From: Spirochaetota bacterium
GTDB taxonomy: Bacteria; Spirochaetota; Spirochaetia; SZUA-6
DNA length: 54,248 nucleotides
Assembly (NCBI GenBank): GCA_013151965.1
Contig: JAADHF010000026.1
Span: 1-54,248 of the forward strand
Direction: 5' to 3'
The translations under genes were made by a program, and so were the position numbers. This document shows positions 45,016 through 53,627 of this stretch, in pieces; position 1 is the stretch's first letter, and every line of letters begins with the position of its first letter. Below the pieces are notes generated by a model. That model did not search any database. It was not told where the DNA came from and was given only the letters and a program-made list of their open reading frames with translations.

Positions 45016-45852
45016 TTAAAACACATGCTCGTTTTCGGGAAAACGAACAACCTGATCCCATGTAAATACGGGCCCGTCCGTACATACATAGAGACCGCCG
45101 ATGTTGCAGTGGCCGCATTTGCCGATACCGCATTTCATATACCGTTCAAGTGTTACAATTATGTCGGGCCGGCAAAATCCTCTCTGTAAAAGTTCCTTCG
45201 CAGCAAATTTAATCATAACAGGAGGACCGCAGAGTACGGCGGTACTGTTTTTGGAGTTTATATTTGCCTTATCATAGAGTGATGTAACAACCCCGGTGTG
45301 TCCTTTCCAGGTACCGTCCGGTTTATCCACCGTTGTAAAGACAGATGTATCTCTTATGCCTTCCCATTTTATCAATTCGTTTTTAAAGCAGATCTCCTGC
45401 GGTGTTTTTGCACCGTAAAGGATCGTTATGTGTCCGAATGCATCCCTGTTATCAAAAACCAGGTTTATAAGACTTCTGACCGGAGCCAGGCCTATGCCTC
45501 CTGCAATAAACAGGATATCCCTGCCTTTCAGTTCCTTAAATGGAAAGAAATTGCCGTAGGGTCCCCTTATATAGACGCTATCCCCTGTATGTAATCGGCA
45601 AATTGCCGATGTTACCCTTCCCGCGGCACGCAGGGTAAGTTCCAGAAATCCTTTTCTCGAAGGAGAGGATGTAATCGAGATCGGGGCTTCTCCTACTCCC
45701 AGTACGGAAACCTGAACAAATTGTCCCTGTTTATAATCGAAAGACCCGGCAAGACCCGAATCCCTGAAGACAAGCCTGTAGGTTTTTGTATCATGTGTTT
45801 CTTTCCGGACGGAAACTATCTCTGCCAGGTGCGGAATATATTCATTTTTCAT
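45016..45852 (-). CDS. FAD/NAD(P)-binding electron-transfer subunit, sulfhydrogenase gamma-like
   Basis: 278 residues of the ferredoxin-NADP reductase type. The FAD domain contains GQFVQVSVLGVGEAPISITSS; the pyridine nucleotide domain has ILFIAGGIGLAPVRSLI and VLCGPPVMIKFA. A C-terminal [2Fe-2S] motif MKCGIGKCGHCNIGG plus a further Cys in YVCTDGP completes the pattern of the sulfhydrogenase gamma (HydG) and sulfite reductase B subunits. It probably passes electrons between the neighbouring iron-sulfur subunit and NAD(P). Overlaps the beta-like gene by 11 bases. Confidence 0.92.
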   Translation of the reverse strand: MKNEYIPHLAEIVSVRKETHDTKTYRLVFRDSGLAGSFDYKQGQFVQVSVLGVGEAPISITSSPSRKGFLELTLRAAGRVTSAICRLHTGDSVYIRGPYGNFFPFKELKGRDILFIAGGIGLAPVRSLINLVFDNRDAFGHITILYGAKTPQEICFKNELIKWEGIRDTSVFTTVDKPDGTWKGHTGVVTSLYDKANINSKNSTAVLCGPPVMIKFAAKELLQRGFCRPDIIVTLERYMKCGIGKCGHCNIGGLYVCTDGPVFTWDQVVRFPENEHVF

Positions 45853-47026
45853 TATTTTCTGTTATTCCCCGGATAAATACGGACATACCTGTATCGACAG
45901 GGCATGCCGTTAAACATCTTCCGCAGCCGACACAGCTGCTTCGGCCATAGACCGGAACATCATATTTTAACTTATGCTCATAACGCCGTGCTGCACGCAT
46001 GTCCGCTTTCGCCCTTGGGTTGTGCCCGCTCGCTTCGCGGGTATAACCGCTGAAAACGCATCCGTCCCAGACCCTGACCCTTTCTCCTCCGGTTATTGCG
46101 GATGTACCGCACCGCAGGCTGCTGTTGTCGTAAACGTTAAAACAGGTGCATGTGGGGCATACATACAGACAGGCCCCGCAGTATATACATCTGCCGGCAA
46201 TACTTTTGTAAAGGTCTTTAGTATTCTCAACTTCGGAAGAGCCTGCTCCGCCGGCAGCGGATCCGCTGTCTTTATTCCGCATACTTTCTACTGCGGAATT
46301 AAACGGGACGGACAGTTTAATGTTTTTAAGGGCATTACTCTTTATTAATTCCGCCCTTTTTTCCAGAGGTTCCATGTCCGATGGTTCTTTAAAGAAAGCC
46401 GAATTGTCTGAAATAAATTTTTCGCCCTTTTCTGAACCGGTTTCTACTATATAGCCGTCTTCCTCCGCTATAAACTGAACATCGAACTTATGGCCGCTGT
46501 TTTTATTAAGCATGGGTCCGGTTTCCGTCGAAGAGCAGAAACAGCTTAGAGGTTCCGGAGGTGTAGGACAGCCGAAAACTATTGCCATGGAATTACCGGA
46601 TTTATTTAAATAGTAAAAATCTTCGAAACCGTTCTTAAAAAAATTATCCGTTATTTTAAGTGCATGGAAGTCGCACGGTTTTATGCCGAAGAGAAGCCTT
46701 GGCCCGGGTTTGTTTGTTTTCTGTGCCTGATCCTTAAGACTGTCGATCTTTAATTGATCCGGATTTTGAGAATCGGAAGAATATTTAAACATAACCTCCG
46801 ATTGGGGGAAAAAGACCTCTTTCGGAGGAATAATAGTCTGCGCATTTACGGCTTTACTACCCGGTGACAGGCGATTTAGACAATCCTCCCTGTATTTACC
46901 CTTTTCCGGAAGTTCTTCCAGCAGAATATCCCCGCCGGTCTGCAGAAGGGGAACAAAGACCTGCCACTTTTGCTGAAGGTTAATCAGAAGCTTGTTCAGT
47001 AAATCCTCCGGCAGAAAATATAACAT
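45842..47026 (-). CDS. 4Fe-4S electron-transfer subunit, sulfhydrogenase beta-like
   Basis: 394 residues resembling the beta subunit of NiFe sulfhydrogenase (HydB). The N-terminal two thirds shows FFPQSEVMFKYS, LFGIKPCDFHALKI and FGCPTPPEPLSCFCSST. The C terminus holds two ferredoxin-like sets: CIYCGACLYVCPTCTC and CVGCGRCLTACPVDTG. It bridges the molybdenum subunit and the flavoprotein. No hydrogenase catalytic subunit is in the window. Starts 9 bases after the formate dehydrogenase gene. Confidence 0.92.
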   Translation of the reverse strand: MLYFLPEDLLNKLLINLQQKWQVFVPLLQTGGDILLEELPEKGKYREDCLNRLSPGSKAVNAQTIIPPKEVFFPQSEVMFKYSSDSQNPDQLKIDSLKDQAQKTNKPGPRLLFGIKPCDFHALKITDNFFKNGFEDFYYLNKSGNSMAIVFGCPTPPEPLSCFCSSTETGPMLNKNSGHKFDVQFIAEEDGYIVETGSEKGEKFISDNSAFFKEPSDMEPLEKRAELIKSNALKNIKLSVPFNSAVESMRNKDSGSAAGGAGSSEVENTKDLYKSIAGRCIYCGACLYVCPTCTCFNVYDNSSLRCGTSAITGGERVRVWDGCVFSGYTREASGHNPRAKADMRAARRYEHKLKYDVPVYGRSSCVGCGRCLTACPVDTGMSVFIRGITENNEK

Positions 47027-47035
47027 AGTTGTTTT

Positions 47036-49072
47036 TTATACCTTCTCTATTTTAACGGCGCAAACTTTAAACTCAGGTATCTTTGCTTCCGGATCTACTT
47101 CCCGTATTGTCAACAGGTTCGCAGCCGATTCTTTAAAGTGAAAGGGAATAAAAACCGAACCGGCGGATACACGGTCGGTAACCTTTGCCTTTACCTCTAT
47201 GCTGCCGCGCCGGGATGTAACACAGACCATGCTGCCGGTTTTTACATCGAGTGTTTTTGCGTCTTCAGGGTTAAGCTCCACAAAATTTTCCGGTATTTCC
47301 CTGTCCAGAACACTGGTTCTTCTTGTCATTGTTCCTGTATGAAAATGCCAGTAGGTTCTGCCTGTCGTCATGAGAAAGGGATAATCATCATCCGGCTGTT
47401 CAACGGACGGAATATATTCGACCGGTAAAAACAACCCTTTTCCCCTTGTGAATTTCCCCTTATGAAGATAGGGAGTTCCGGGATGTTCTTTATCCGGGCA
47501 TGGCCACTGCAGGCCGAAGGGATCCAGTCGGCTGTATGTTATGCCACCGTATATCGGGGTTACAGATGCGATTTCATCCATGATTTCCGAAGGATCGTTG
47601 TATTCCATCCCGTTATAGCCGGCAGCCTTTGCTATGCTGCACACAATTTTCCAGTCGGGAACACTGGAAGCGGCAGGTTCCATCGCCTTTCTGATCCGCT
47701 GGACCCTTCTCTCCGTACTGGTAAAGGTTCCGTCCTTCTCTGCAAAAGATGAAGCGGGAAGGACAACATCCGCATATTGGGCTGTTTCTGTTAAGAAGAG
47801 ATCCTGCACGACAAGGAAGTCAGTGTTTTTAAGACATTTCTTAAGGTGGTTTAGGTCCGGATCGCTTAACGCCGGATTTTCTCCCACAATATAAATACCC
47901 TTTATATTACCCATACATGCATGTGCAAATATTTCGGTAACGGTAAGGCCTGTCTTATCGGGGAGGAAGTCCACACCCCAGGCTTTTTTAAATTTACTGC
48001 GCACTGCAGGGTCTCCGGCTTTCTGGTAGCCTGAATAGACAGAGGGAAGTCCTCCTACATCACATGCTCCCTGAACATTATTCTGTCCTCTTAAGGGATT
48101 AACTCCTGCTGCGGGAAATCCGGCATGTGCGGTAAGCATGGCAAGGTTTGCAAGTGACTTAACGTTATTTACGCCTGTCGTATGCTGTGTTATTCCCATG
48201 GCGAAAACAATCATCGCCTTTTCGGTTTCCGCATATATATGTGCAGCTTCTACGAGGATGGACTCGGGAACACCGGTTACTTCCTCCACATACTCAGGGG
48301 GATACCTTTTTACGACTTTTGCAAGGTCTTCGTAACCCTCTGTTCTTTCACTGATATATTTATCCGCAGCAAGGCCGTCCCTTATAATTACGTGCATAAG
48401 TCCGTTTATCCATGCGGCATCCGTACCGCCCCGTATCTGAGCATGGAGATGGGCATATTTAGACAATCTTATCTTTCTCGGGTCGAACAGAAGAAGCTTT
48501 GCCTTTCTGTCGAGCACCGATTTAATAATTCGTGATCCTATTAAGGGATGCTGTCCGGTTGTGTCGGAACCGGTTACGAGAAAGCAGTCGGCTTTGTCGA
48601 AATCATCCACGGAGTTTGTCATTGCACCTGAACCCATTGTTGCGGCAAGGCCTGCCACGGTAGAGGCGTGGCATAGACGGGCGCAATGATCTATATTATT
48701 CGTGCCGAATACAGCTCTTGCAAGTTTCATCATAAGATAGTTTTCTTCATTTGTCGCCTTGGCGGATGTTAAAAAGGCAAGGCTGTCGCTGCCGTAACGG
48801 TTTTTGTAGGAAAGGAATTTTTCTGCAATTAATCCCACAGCCTGCTCCCAGGTTGCGGAAACCAGCTTGCCGTTTCTACGGATAAGAGGTTCGGTTAATC
48901 TCTCCCTGCTGTTTATAAATTCGAAGGAGTTCCATCCCTTTACACAAAGACTGCCTCTGGAAACGGGATGATTTCTGCTCGGAACCGTGGAGATTATTCT
49001 GCTGCCGTCGGACTCGAGGTAAAGGCCGCAGCCGCAGCCGCAGTATATGCATGTTGTTAACGTTCTGGCCAT
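47036..49072 (-). CDS. Formate dehydrogenase-type molybdopterin oxidoreductase, catalytic subunit
   Basis: 678 residues of the bis-PGD molybdenum/tungsten oxidoreductase family. The 4Fe-4S motif uses Cys8, Cys11, Cys15 and Cys43. The active-site ligand is Cys134 in CARLCHASTVAG, at the position where other enzymes have selenocysteine, so this is the Cys form. His follows directly, as in formate dehydrogenases. The C-terminal dinucleotide-binding domain begins near 555 (PFLMTTGRTYWHFHTGTMTRR). It probably oxidises formate, passing electrons to the two downstream subunits. A leader of 36 bases precedes the ATG and no Shine-Dalgarno is clear. Confidence 0.93.
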   Translation of the reverse strand: MARTLTTCIYCGCGCGLYLESDGSRIISTVPSRNHPVSRGSLCVKGWNSFEFINSRERLTEPLIRRNGKLVSATWEQAVGLIAEKFLSYKNRYGSDSLAFLTSAKATNEENYLMMKLARAVFGTNNIDHCARLCHASTVAGLAATMGSGAMTNSVDDFDKADCFLVTGSDTTGQHPLIGSRIIKSVLDRKAKLLLFDPRKIRLSKYAHLHAQIRGGTDAAWINGLMHVIIRDGLAADKYISERTEGYEDLAKVVKRYPPEYVEEVTGVPESILVEAAHIYAETEKAMIVFAMGITQHTTGVNNVKSLANLAMLTAHAGFPAAGVNPLRGQNNVQGACDVGGLPSVYSGYQKAGDPAVRSKFKKAWGVDFLPDKTGLTVTEIFAHACMGNIKGIYIVGENPALSDPDLNHLKKCLKNTDFLVVQDLFLTETAQYADVVLPASSFAEKDGTFTSTERRVQRIRKAMEPAASSVPDWKIVCSIAKAAGYNGMEYNDPSEIMDEIASVTPIYGGITYSRLDPFGLQWPCPDKEHPGTPYLHKGKFTRGKGLFLPVEYIPSVEQPDDDYPFLMTTGRTYWHFHTGTMTRRTSVLDREIPENFVELNPEDAKTLDVKTGSMVCVTSRRGSIEVKAKVTDRVSAGSVFIPFHFKESAANLLTIREVDPEAKIPEFKVCAVKIEKV

Positions 49073-49108
49073 TACTTAAACACCATATCCGGATAATTGA
49101 TAGGAAGA

Positions 49109-49137
49109 TTTATATCATATTCTGTACATATTGTAAA
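49109..49137 (-). promoter_or_regulatory. Promoter of the formate dehydrogenase operon
   Basis: -35 TTTACA (49137-49132), 17-base spacer, -10 TATAAA (49114-49109). Confidence 0.5.
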
Positions 49138-49154
49138 GAACGGGAAGTAAAGAG

Positions 49155-50081
49155 TCAGGAATTTATAAACTCAAGAGCCGTCTCCAACTGTATATCAAAA
49201 TCAACAGGATAATCATGATCCAATCCTTTTATGACTTTAAATTGATGATCTACCCTGTTCAACTTCAATAATCGGGTAAGGTTTTTGCTTTCATCAAAAC
49301 AATCGTCGTCCTTATCTCCGCAGATTATATAAACTTTCACATTCTTCTCCTTCAGTTTTTTGAATAATGGAGCCCAGTCCTCTAATTCAGGAAGCCATGG
49401 CGAGATTATTATCAAACCTTTTACATCAATCAAATCTTTAAGAACAGAAAAAAGAGAAATTCTTGCTCCGGCAGAAAATCCACTGAGAATAAGCTCCCCG
49501 GTTATCGTTTTCCCATGTTCAGCCAGTTCTTTTGAACCTTTTTCCAGATCTGTCCAAAAATAGGCATTTGAAAAACCTATTTGAGAGGACTGAGGAAGTA
49601 ACAGATTATACCCCCTATCGATAACTTTCCTATAATATTGTTCTGTAATAGAAATATTCTCTTCATTCCCATGTAAAGCCATTATCACCGGTCTAAAGAC
49701 TGCATCATTATTGTTCATTGCCGCTTGTTTTAATAAAGGGACAGAGTTCCTTTTATCTTCGATTTCCCTCTCTTTGCAGATTAAAGCCAGCTTCTCAAAA
49801 TCATCAAATTGATGAAGAGACTTCAGGTCATCATCGGAAATTAAATATTCATAAGAATACCAGATCCCTTTATCAATTATCGCCTCTTTGAACAAAGCTA
49901 TGGCTGTATCTGCCATACCTGCTTTGCAGGCAAATGAATAACGAAAATTGTATATCTGTGCCGGATTACCCTCTACAGAATCAGCGTTATTCGTTAAATA
50001 ATTATAAGCTTCTAAAAATTTATCATTGAGGTATAATTTAAGACTGTTGTTGAGCAATCTTGTATAAGTTAATTTATTCAT
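49155..50081 (-). CDS. Alpha/beta hydrolase-like protein with helical N-terminal region
   Basis: 308 residues. The first 120 are helical and TPR-like (TRLLNNSLKLYLNDKFLEAYNYL, then IYNFRYSFACKAGMADTAIALFKEA). The rest is an alpha/beta hydrolase: nucleophile elbow GFSAGA, an acidic residue in ICGDKDDDC and His in GLDHDYPVD. Probably a cytoplasmic esterase or peptidase; the substrate is unknown. The ATG at 50081 is preferred over one 12 codons upstream. Base composition is AT-richer than the neighbours, in keeping with acquired DNA. Confidence 0.75.
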   Translation of the reverse strand: MNKLTYTRLLNNSLKLYLNDKFLEAYNYLTNNADSVEGNPAQIYNFRYSFACKAGMADTAIALFKEAIIDKGIWYSYEYLISDDDLKSLHQFDDFEKLALICKEREIEDKRNSVPLLKQAAMNNNDAVFRPVIMALHGNEENISITEQYYRKVIDRGYNLLLPQSSQIGFSNAYFWTDLEKGSKELAEHGKTITGELILSGFSAGARISLFSVLKDLIDVKGLIIISPWLPELEDWAPLFKKLKEKNVKVYIICGDKDDDCFDESKNLTRLLKLNRVDHQFKVIKGLDHDYPVDFDIQLETALEFINS

Positions 50082-50160
50082 ACAGGAATAGTAATGGAAA
50101 TTACAAGAACCGGACAAGAGGACCGGATGATTTTAATTGTTTTTATATCATCTGTTACAG

Positions 50161-50283
50161 ATCCTTATTGACGATAAGCTCATGAATGGTGCTTTAAAAG
50201 TATCCGGACTCAAGATAAAAAAGGATGCTATTGAGGCAGGCCTAAAGCTTTTGGTTAAATTTGAACGGCAAGAAAAGCAATAA
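50161..50283 (+). pseudogene. VapB antitoxin remnant
   Basis: A frame reading ILIDDKLMNGALKVSGL, then KKDAIEAGLKLLVKFERQEKQ and a stop, matches the ribbon-helix-helix DNA-binding part of VapB antitoxins. No ATG or ribosome binding site precedes ILIDDK and the C-terminal toxin-binding tail is missing. It overlaps the VapC fragment that follows. Confidence 0.65.
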
Positions 50284-50518
50284 AACTGATTGGCTTGATG
50301 CAGCATTAGGAATCGAACCAATTATAATAGGGGATATTATTCTTGCTGAAGTACTCCAGGGCTTCCAGGCTGATAAAGACTTTAAAACTGCAAAAAGATT
50401 ATTACTCGAATTTCCTTTCATAGAGATGCCCGGTCAGGAGATAGCAATTAAAAGCGCTATGAACTACAGAAAGCTGCGTCGAAAAGGAATAACAGTCAGA
50501 AAAACACTTAAACCTTAA
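50261..50518 (+). pseudogene. VapC PIN-domain toxin remnant
   Basis: The frame begins inside a PIN domain: NGKKSNKTDWLDAALG, then IIIGDIILAEVLQGF and YRKLRRKGITVRKT are typical of VapC. The N-terminal strand with the first catalytic Asp (VDTSVWID-type) is absent, and the chain ends shortly after VRKT, losing the remaining acidic metal ligands. It overlaps the VapB scrap, as if one deletion removed the antitoxin tail and toxin head together. Not expected to be a nuclease. Confidence 0.7.
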
Positions 50519-50614
50519 AGTCATAAAAATCCTATGTTCACAATAAACGGCTGGACTTTCAAATTTACACCGTAAAAAGAGCTGCAAAAGCCTCAGGAGA
50601 ATGTTCATATAGTT
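50519..50614. other. Gene-free stretch
   Basis: Nothing recognisable. A scrap resembling the tail of a VapC protein (LKVI) may lie at about 50514-50530, but it is too short to assert. Confidence 0.4.
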
Positions 50615-51000
50615 TTAATTTCCAAGATTCTTAACCAGGGGTGTATCTGTTAACATTGTATAATGAGTTTTACTGGTGGAAATTTTAACTCTTTTTGTTT
50701 CCTTTCGTGTTTTGTTTGTTTTAAGCTTCCCGCTGCAAATAGGACATTCGGATAACTTCGAGGCCGCAGTTTCGGAAGTCCAATAGATTCCTGATTTTTT
50801 TCCCTGTTGCCAATATGGAGAAGGTACCGGATGTGTATAAAAGGCTGTATAATCCGCAATTTTCGGTTGTATACATAACGGAAAAGAAGACGAAAATACA
50901 ATGGGCCTGCCTGGTCCCGGTGAAATAATGATCCTTTCCGGATTCAGCCTTTCGATTTCATCTATACCTATTTTATAACTTTATCATAATTATCTTCTAA
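50615..51000 (-). pseudogene. TrpG/PabA glutamine amidotransferase remnant joined to an unknown frame
   Basis: The leftward strand encodes LEDNYD (50983-51000) and, one frame over, GIDEIERLNPERIIISPGPGRPI (ending at 50900), the start of an anthranilate or aminodeoxychorismate synthase amidotransferase. The N-terminal region is shortened and frameshifted, and the catalytic Cys and the rest are missing. The second frame stays open without a start codon to a stop at 50615, giving about 120 residues that include SECPICSGKLKTNKTRKE, a zinc-knuckle-like stretch I do not recognise. It is a remnant with a possible foreign tail. Confidence 0.6.
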
Positions 51001-51063
51001 GCTAATAATAGTTTTAATTGTTTATTTTCACCTGGAAAATCAGGAGTAAAAAGTAAGACATTG

Positions 51064-52473
51064 TCAGGTTCCTTTTCTTCGGGCAACATATTGCACAAGA
51101 TGCTTCTCGAGATTCGAACCTAATTCCGGTTTTTCATATTCCGATAATCTTTTATCAACCAGTCTGCCGGCTCTTGCGGTGACATCTCTCGGGTCCATTT
51201 TAAGCCAGTTGTCGTGAATCGTGCGGATACTTAAATCGGGGATGAAAAATTCACTCCGGCAGCGCTCCACGGTGTGCATCTCCGTCAGGTAATTACCGGA
51301 TGTGCCGAGCTCTTTGATCATATCCATTGCAAAAGCGTTCTCTGTAAACTCGACAGGTTTTATCAGCTTTTTAATCGCTCCGCAAAGATCTTCATCGGCA
51401 ATGAACTTCTCGTAGCTCATGGCAAGCATGGAACCGTATGTACCGCAGGCATGGAGGCTTAAGTGAGCACCGCTTAAAGCAGCTGCGGTCAGCATCATTG
51501 CCGATTCCATACCGGCCTGGTAGTCAAGACAGAACGATTCGGTCAGCGCTCCCTGGCTCCGGCAGGGAATATTGTAGTAATTTCCCATGGCCGTAACGAT
51601 AGCGGTGTGTTTGGCATCTTCGGGCGAGGCATTAATATAACCGCCGGTTTTCATATCCATCGGGCTGCCGCCAAGGCCGTATACAACGGGTGTGCCGGGA
51701 TTTATGAGCTGGGTCAGACAGATGCCGGCAAGGGTGGTAGCATTGGAAATAACAAGAGATCCGGCGATGGTGATAGGGCCCGTAGAACCCAGGGAACAGG
51801 CGGAATGGATAATAAGCGGTTGTCCGGCTCCGGCGAATACAATAAGTGCCTCGACCACTTCCCTGGCATACTGCAGCGGGGACAGGGAGTCGATCAGAGA
51901 AATCATCACCGGCTCGTTTGTATTGCCCCAGATAATCTCAGCCAGTTTCAGACTGTCCGCGGCCGTCGTTTTAGACAACGAACTCCCCATAAGGGGCTTG
52001 TCTGTCATCAGTATGGTTGCCAGCAATATATCCAGATGAGCCGTCGATGACGGTACATCACCGGGCTGCACCACAATGGAACTGTTAAAGTCCAGATACC
52101 TGGATGTCTGCACCAGTTTACAGAATCTATTAACATCATCAAGATTAGCATTCCTCATCTCTCCGGAAGGTTCGATGATAAAAGGGGGGCCGTATCCGGG
52201 GGCCAGCACGAAGTTGTTTTCTCCCACGCGGATGTGCTTTTCGGAGTTTCTGGCTTTAACGGTAAACGCTGCCGGAACCGTTTTAAGAGCTTTCCGAATA
52301 TCCTTTTCCTCAAAGAAAACCATCTCGTTATCTATGCGGAATCCGTTTTTTTTAAATACTGCAAGAGCTTTTTCGCCGGAGAATCTGATGCCGGTATCGT
52401 GCAGAAGTTCCAATGTATGATTATGAATGGTATCCAACACATTTTTGTCGAAGTTAATGATCGCTCTGTTCAT
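51064..52473 (-). CDS. MttB-family methyltransferase lacking pyrrolysine
   Basis: 469 residues in the trimethylamine methyltransferase superfamily (COG5598). Recognisable blocks: HDTGIRFSGEKALAVFKKNG, FVLAPGYGPPFI, the central GGSPMDMKTGGYINASPEDAK and CRSQGALTESFCLDYQAGMESA, where true MttB enzymes carry pyrrolysine; here the frame has no in-frame TAG and ordinary residues. Non-pyrrolysine members act on quaternary amines such as glycine betaine in known cases. It probably moves a methyl group to a corrinoid protein, which is not in the window. AAGGAG lies upstream. Directly downstream of the MtaA-like gene. Confidence 0.88.
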   Translation of the reverse strand: MNRAIINFDKNVLDTIHNHTLELLHDTGIRFSGEKALAVFKKNGFRIDNEMVFFEEKDIRKALKTVPAAFTVKARNSEKHIRVGENNFVLAPGYGPPFIIEPSGEMRNANLDDVNRFCKLVQTSRYLDFNSSIVVQPGDVPSSTAHLDILLATILMTDKPLMGSSLSKTTAADSLKLAEIIWGNTNEPVMISLIDSLSPLQYAREVVEALIVFAGAGQPLIIHSACSLGSTGPITIAGSLVISNATTLAGICLTQLINPGTPVVYGLGGSPMDMKTGGYINASPEDAKHTAIVTAMGNYYNIPCRSQGALTESFCLDYQAGMESAMMLTAAALSGAHLSLHACGTYGSMLAMSYEKFIADEDLCGAIKKLIKPVEFTENAFAMDMIKELGTSGNYLTEMHTVERCRSEFFIPDLSIRTIHDNWLKMDPRDVTARAGRLVDKRLSEYEKPELGSNLEKHLVQYVARRKGT

Positions 52474-52544
52474 GGCTGACTACACTCCTTGAAGATTTTT
52501 AAGGATAACGCCGGTTCCCTGTTTTCTACCGGGGAAAGTTCCGG

Positions 52545-53591
52545 TTACATCCATTTAAACCTCAGTACTTCCCGGTTCATGGCCTCGAAATTCTCTCTGG
52601 GTATGCGCGGGGATGTTGTCCCTGATGTCGAAAAGATATAGCCGGACATACCCCTGGCCTTTTCCAGATGGATGAGTGTTTCTTTTGCCGCTTCCTCCGG
52701 TTTTCCGATCAACAGAGGCCCATTGGGGTTTAGGTTGTCAAAAATACAGATCCGGTTACCAACCTTTTCCTTTAGTTTCCTGATATCCAGCACGGTATCC
52801 TGAGTGAGGTTGCCGGGCATGATCCCATGAATATCCATCTCCAGCAGCATATCCACAATTCCGGTCTTAACGATAGGACCGCACATGTGCGGCAGGACAC
52901 GTGCGCCCAGGCGGGACAGCTCGTTAACCACTCTGGCCGTGGGTTCCAGGACAAACTCACGGTAGTGACCGGGTGATATAAGTAAGGGACATTCCATGTC
53001 GGCTCCGTAAAAAATGTAGTCCACCCCGGAATCGATCAACAACTTTCCGATTTCGATGTCTATCGGTACCAGGACGTCCTGGAGGGCATGGACCAATTCC
53101 GGGTTCCCGTACATATCAGCCATGATCTCGTTTGTGCCGCGGAGCCGGGCTGCAATGGTAAAAGGTGAAATGTATTCGCAAGCCACCGGTATGTCACCCT
53201 TTAACTCACTTTTAAGGAGTGTGATACCCTTTAAAAACCGCTCCATACGTTTCGTGTGTACATTGGCTGTTGCTATGCGGTCTATGTCATTTACCGATCG
53301 GATAGAGGGTTCCTCTATAATAGGAAAAGCATTTTCAGGGTAACTGACTTTGCATGCCAGCGCCTCGGGAATGATACCGCCGATCAACCCCATTCCTACC
53401 ATGATCCAGTCGAATCTGAATTCGTCCAGAGCAGCCAGATGGGTGCTGACCATGTCTTTATCCTCGAGCAGGGCCGATTTTAAAGTATGGCCGAAATATG
53501 AGCAGACCGGAGCCTCATAAAATGGTGCATTAGGTACCCGGTCCACCGGTTTCAGGTTTATGGCGGCGTTTATTCTCTCTGCTGCATTCAT
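52545..53591 (-). CDS. Uroporphyrinogen decarboxylase-like methyltransferase (MtaA/CmuA type)
   Basis: 348 residues with the URO-D fold. The zinc-binding His235-x-Cys237 in LPHMCGP is characteristic of the MtaA/MtbA/CmuA methyltransferases, not of true HemE; a further conserved segment is GIMPGNLTQDTVL. This points to methyl transfer from a corrinoid protein to a thiol or pterin acceptor. The acceptor is unknown. Start supported by AAGGA before the ATG. Cotranscribed with the MttB-like gene (71-base gap). Confidence 0.85.
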   Translation of the reverse strand: MNAAERINAAINLKPVDRVPNAPFYEAPVCSYFGHTLKSALLEDKDMVSTHLAALDEFRFDWIMVGMGLIGGIIPEALACKVSYPENAFPIIEEPSIRSVNDIDRIATANVHTKRMERFLKGITLLKSELKGDIPVACEYISPFTIAARLRGTNEIMADMYGNPELVHALQDVLVPIDIEIGKLLIDSGVDYIFYGADMECPLLISPGHYREFVLEPTARVVNELSRLGARVLPHMCGPIVKTGIVDMLLEMDIHGIMPGNLTQDTVLDIRKLKEKVGNRICIFDNLNPNGPLLIGKPEEAAKETLIHLEKARGMSGYIFSTSGTTSPRIPRENFEAMNREVLRFKWM

Positions 53592-53627
53592 TACTTCCTT
53601 CTCCTTGCTATTCTATTATTTACAGAA

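Noticed and set aside
47036-49072. Possible selenocysteine in the formate dehydrogenase
   Set aside because: The active-site codon encodes Cys134 and the frame has no in-frame TGA.
51064-52473. Possible pyrrolysine (amber) codon in the MttB-like gene
   Set aside because: The frame is continuous with no internal TAG, and ordinary residues fill the pyrrolysine region.
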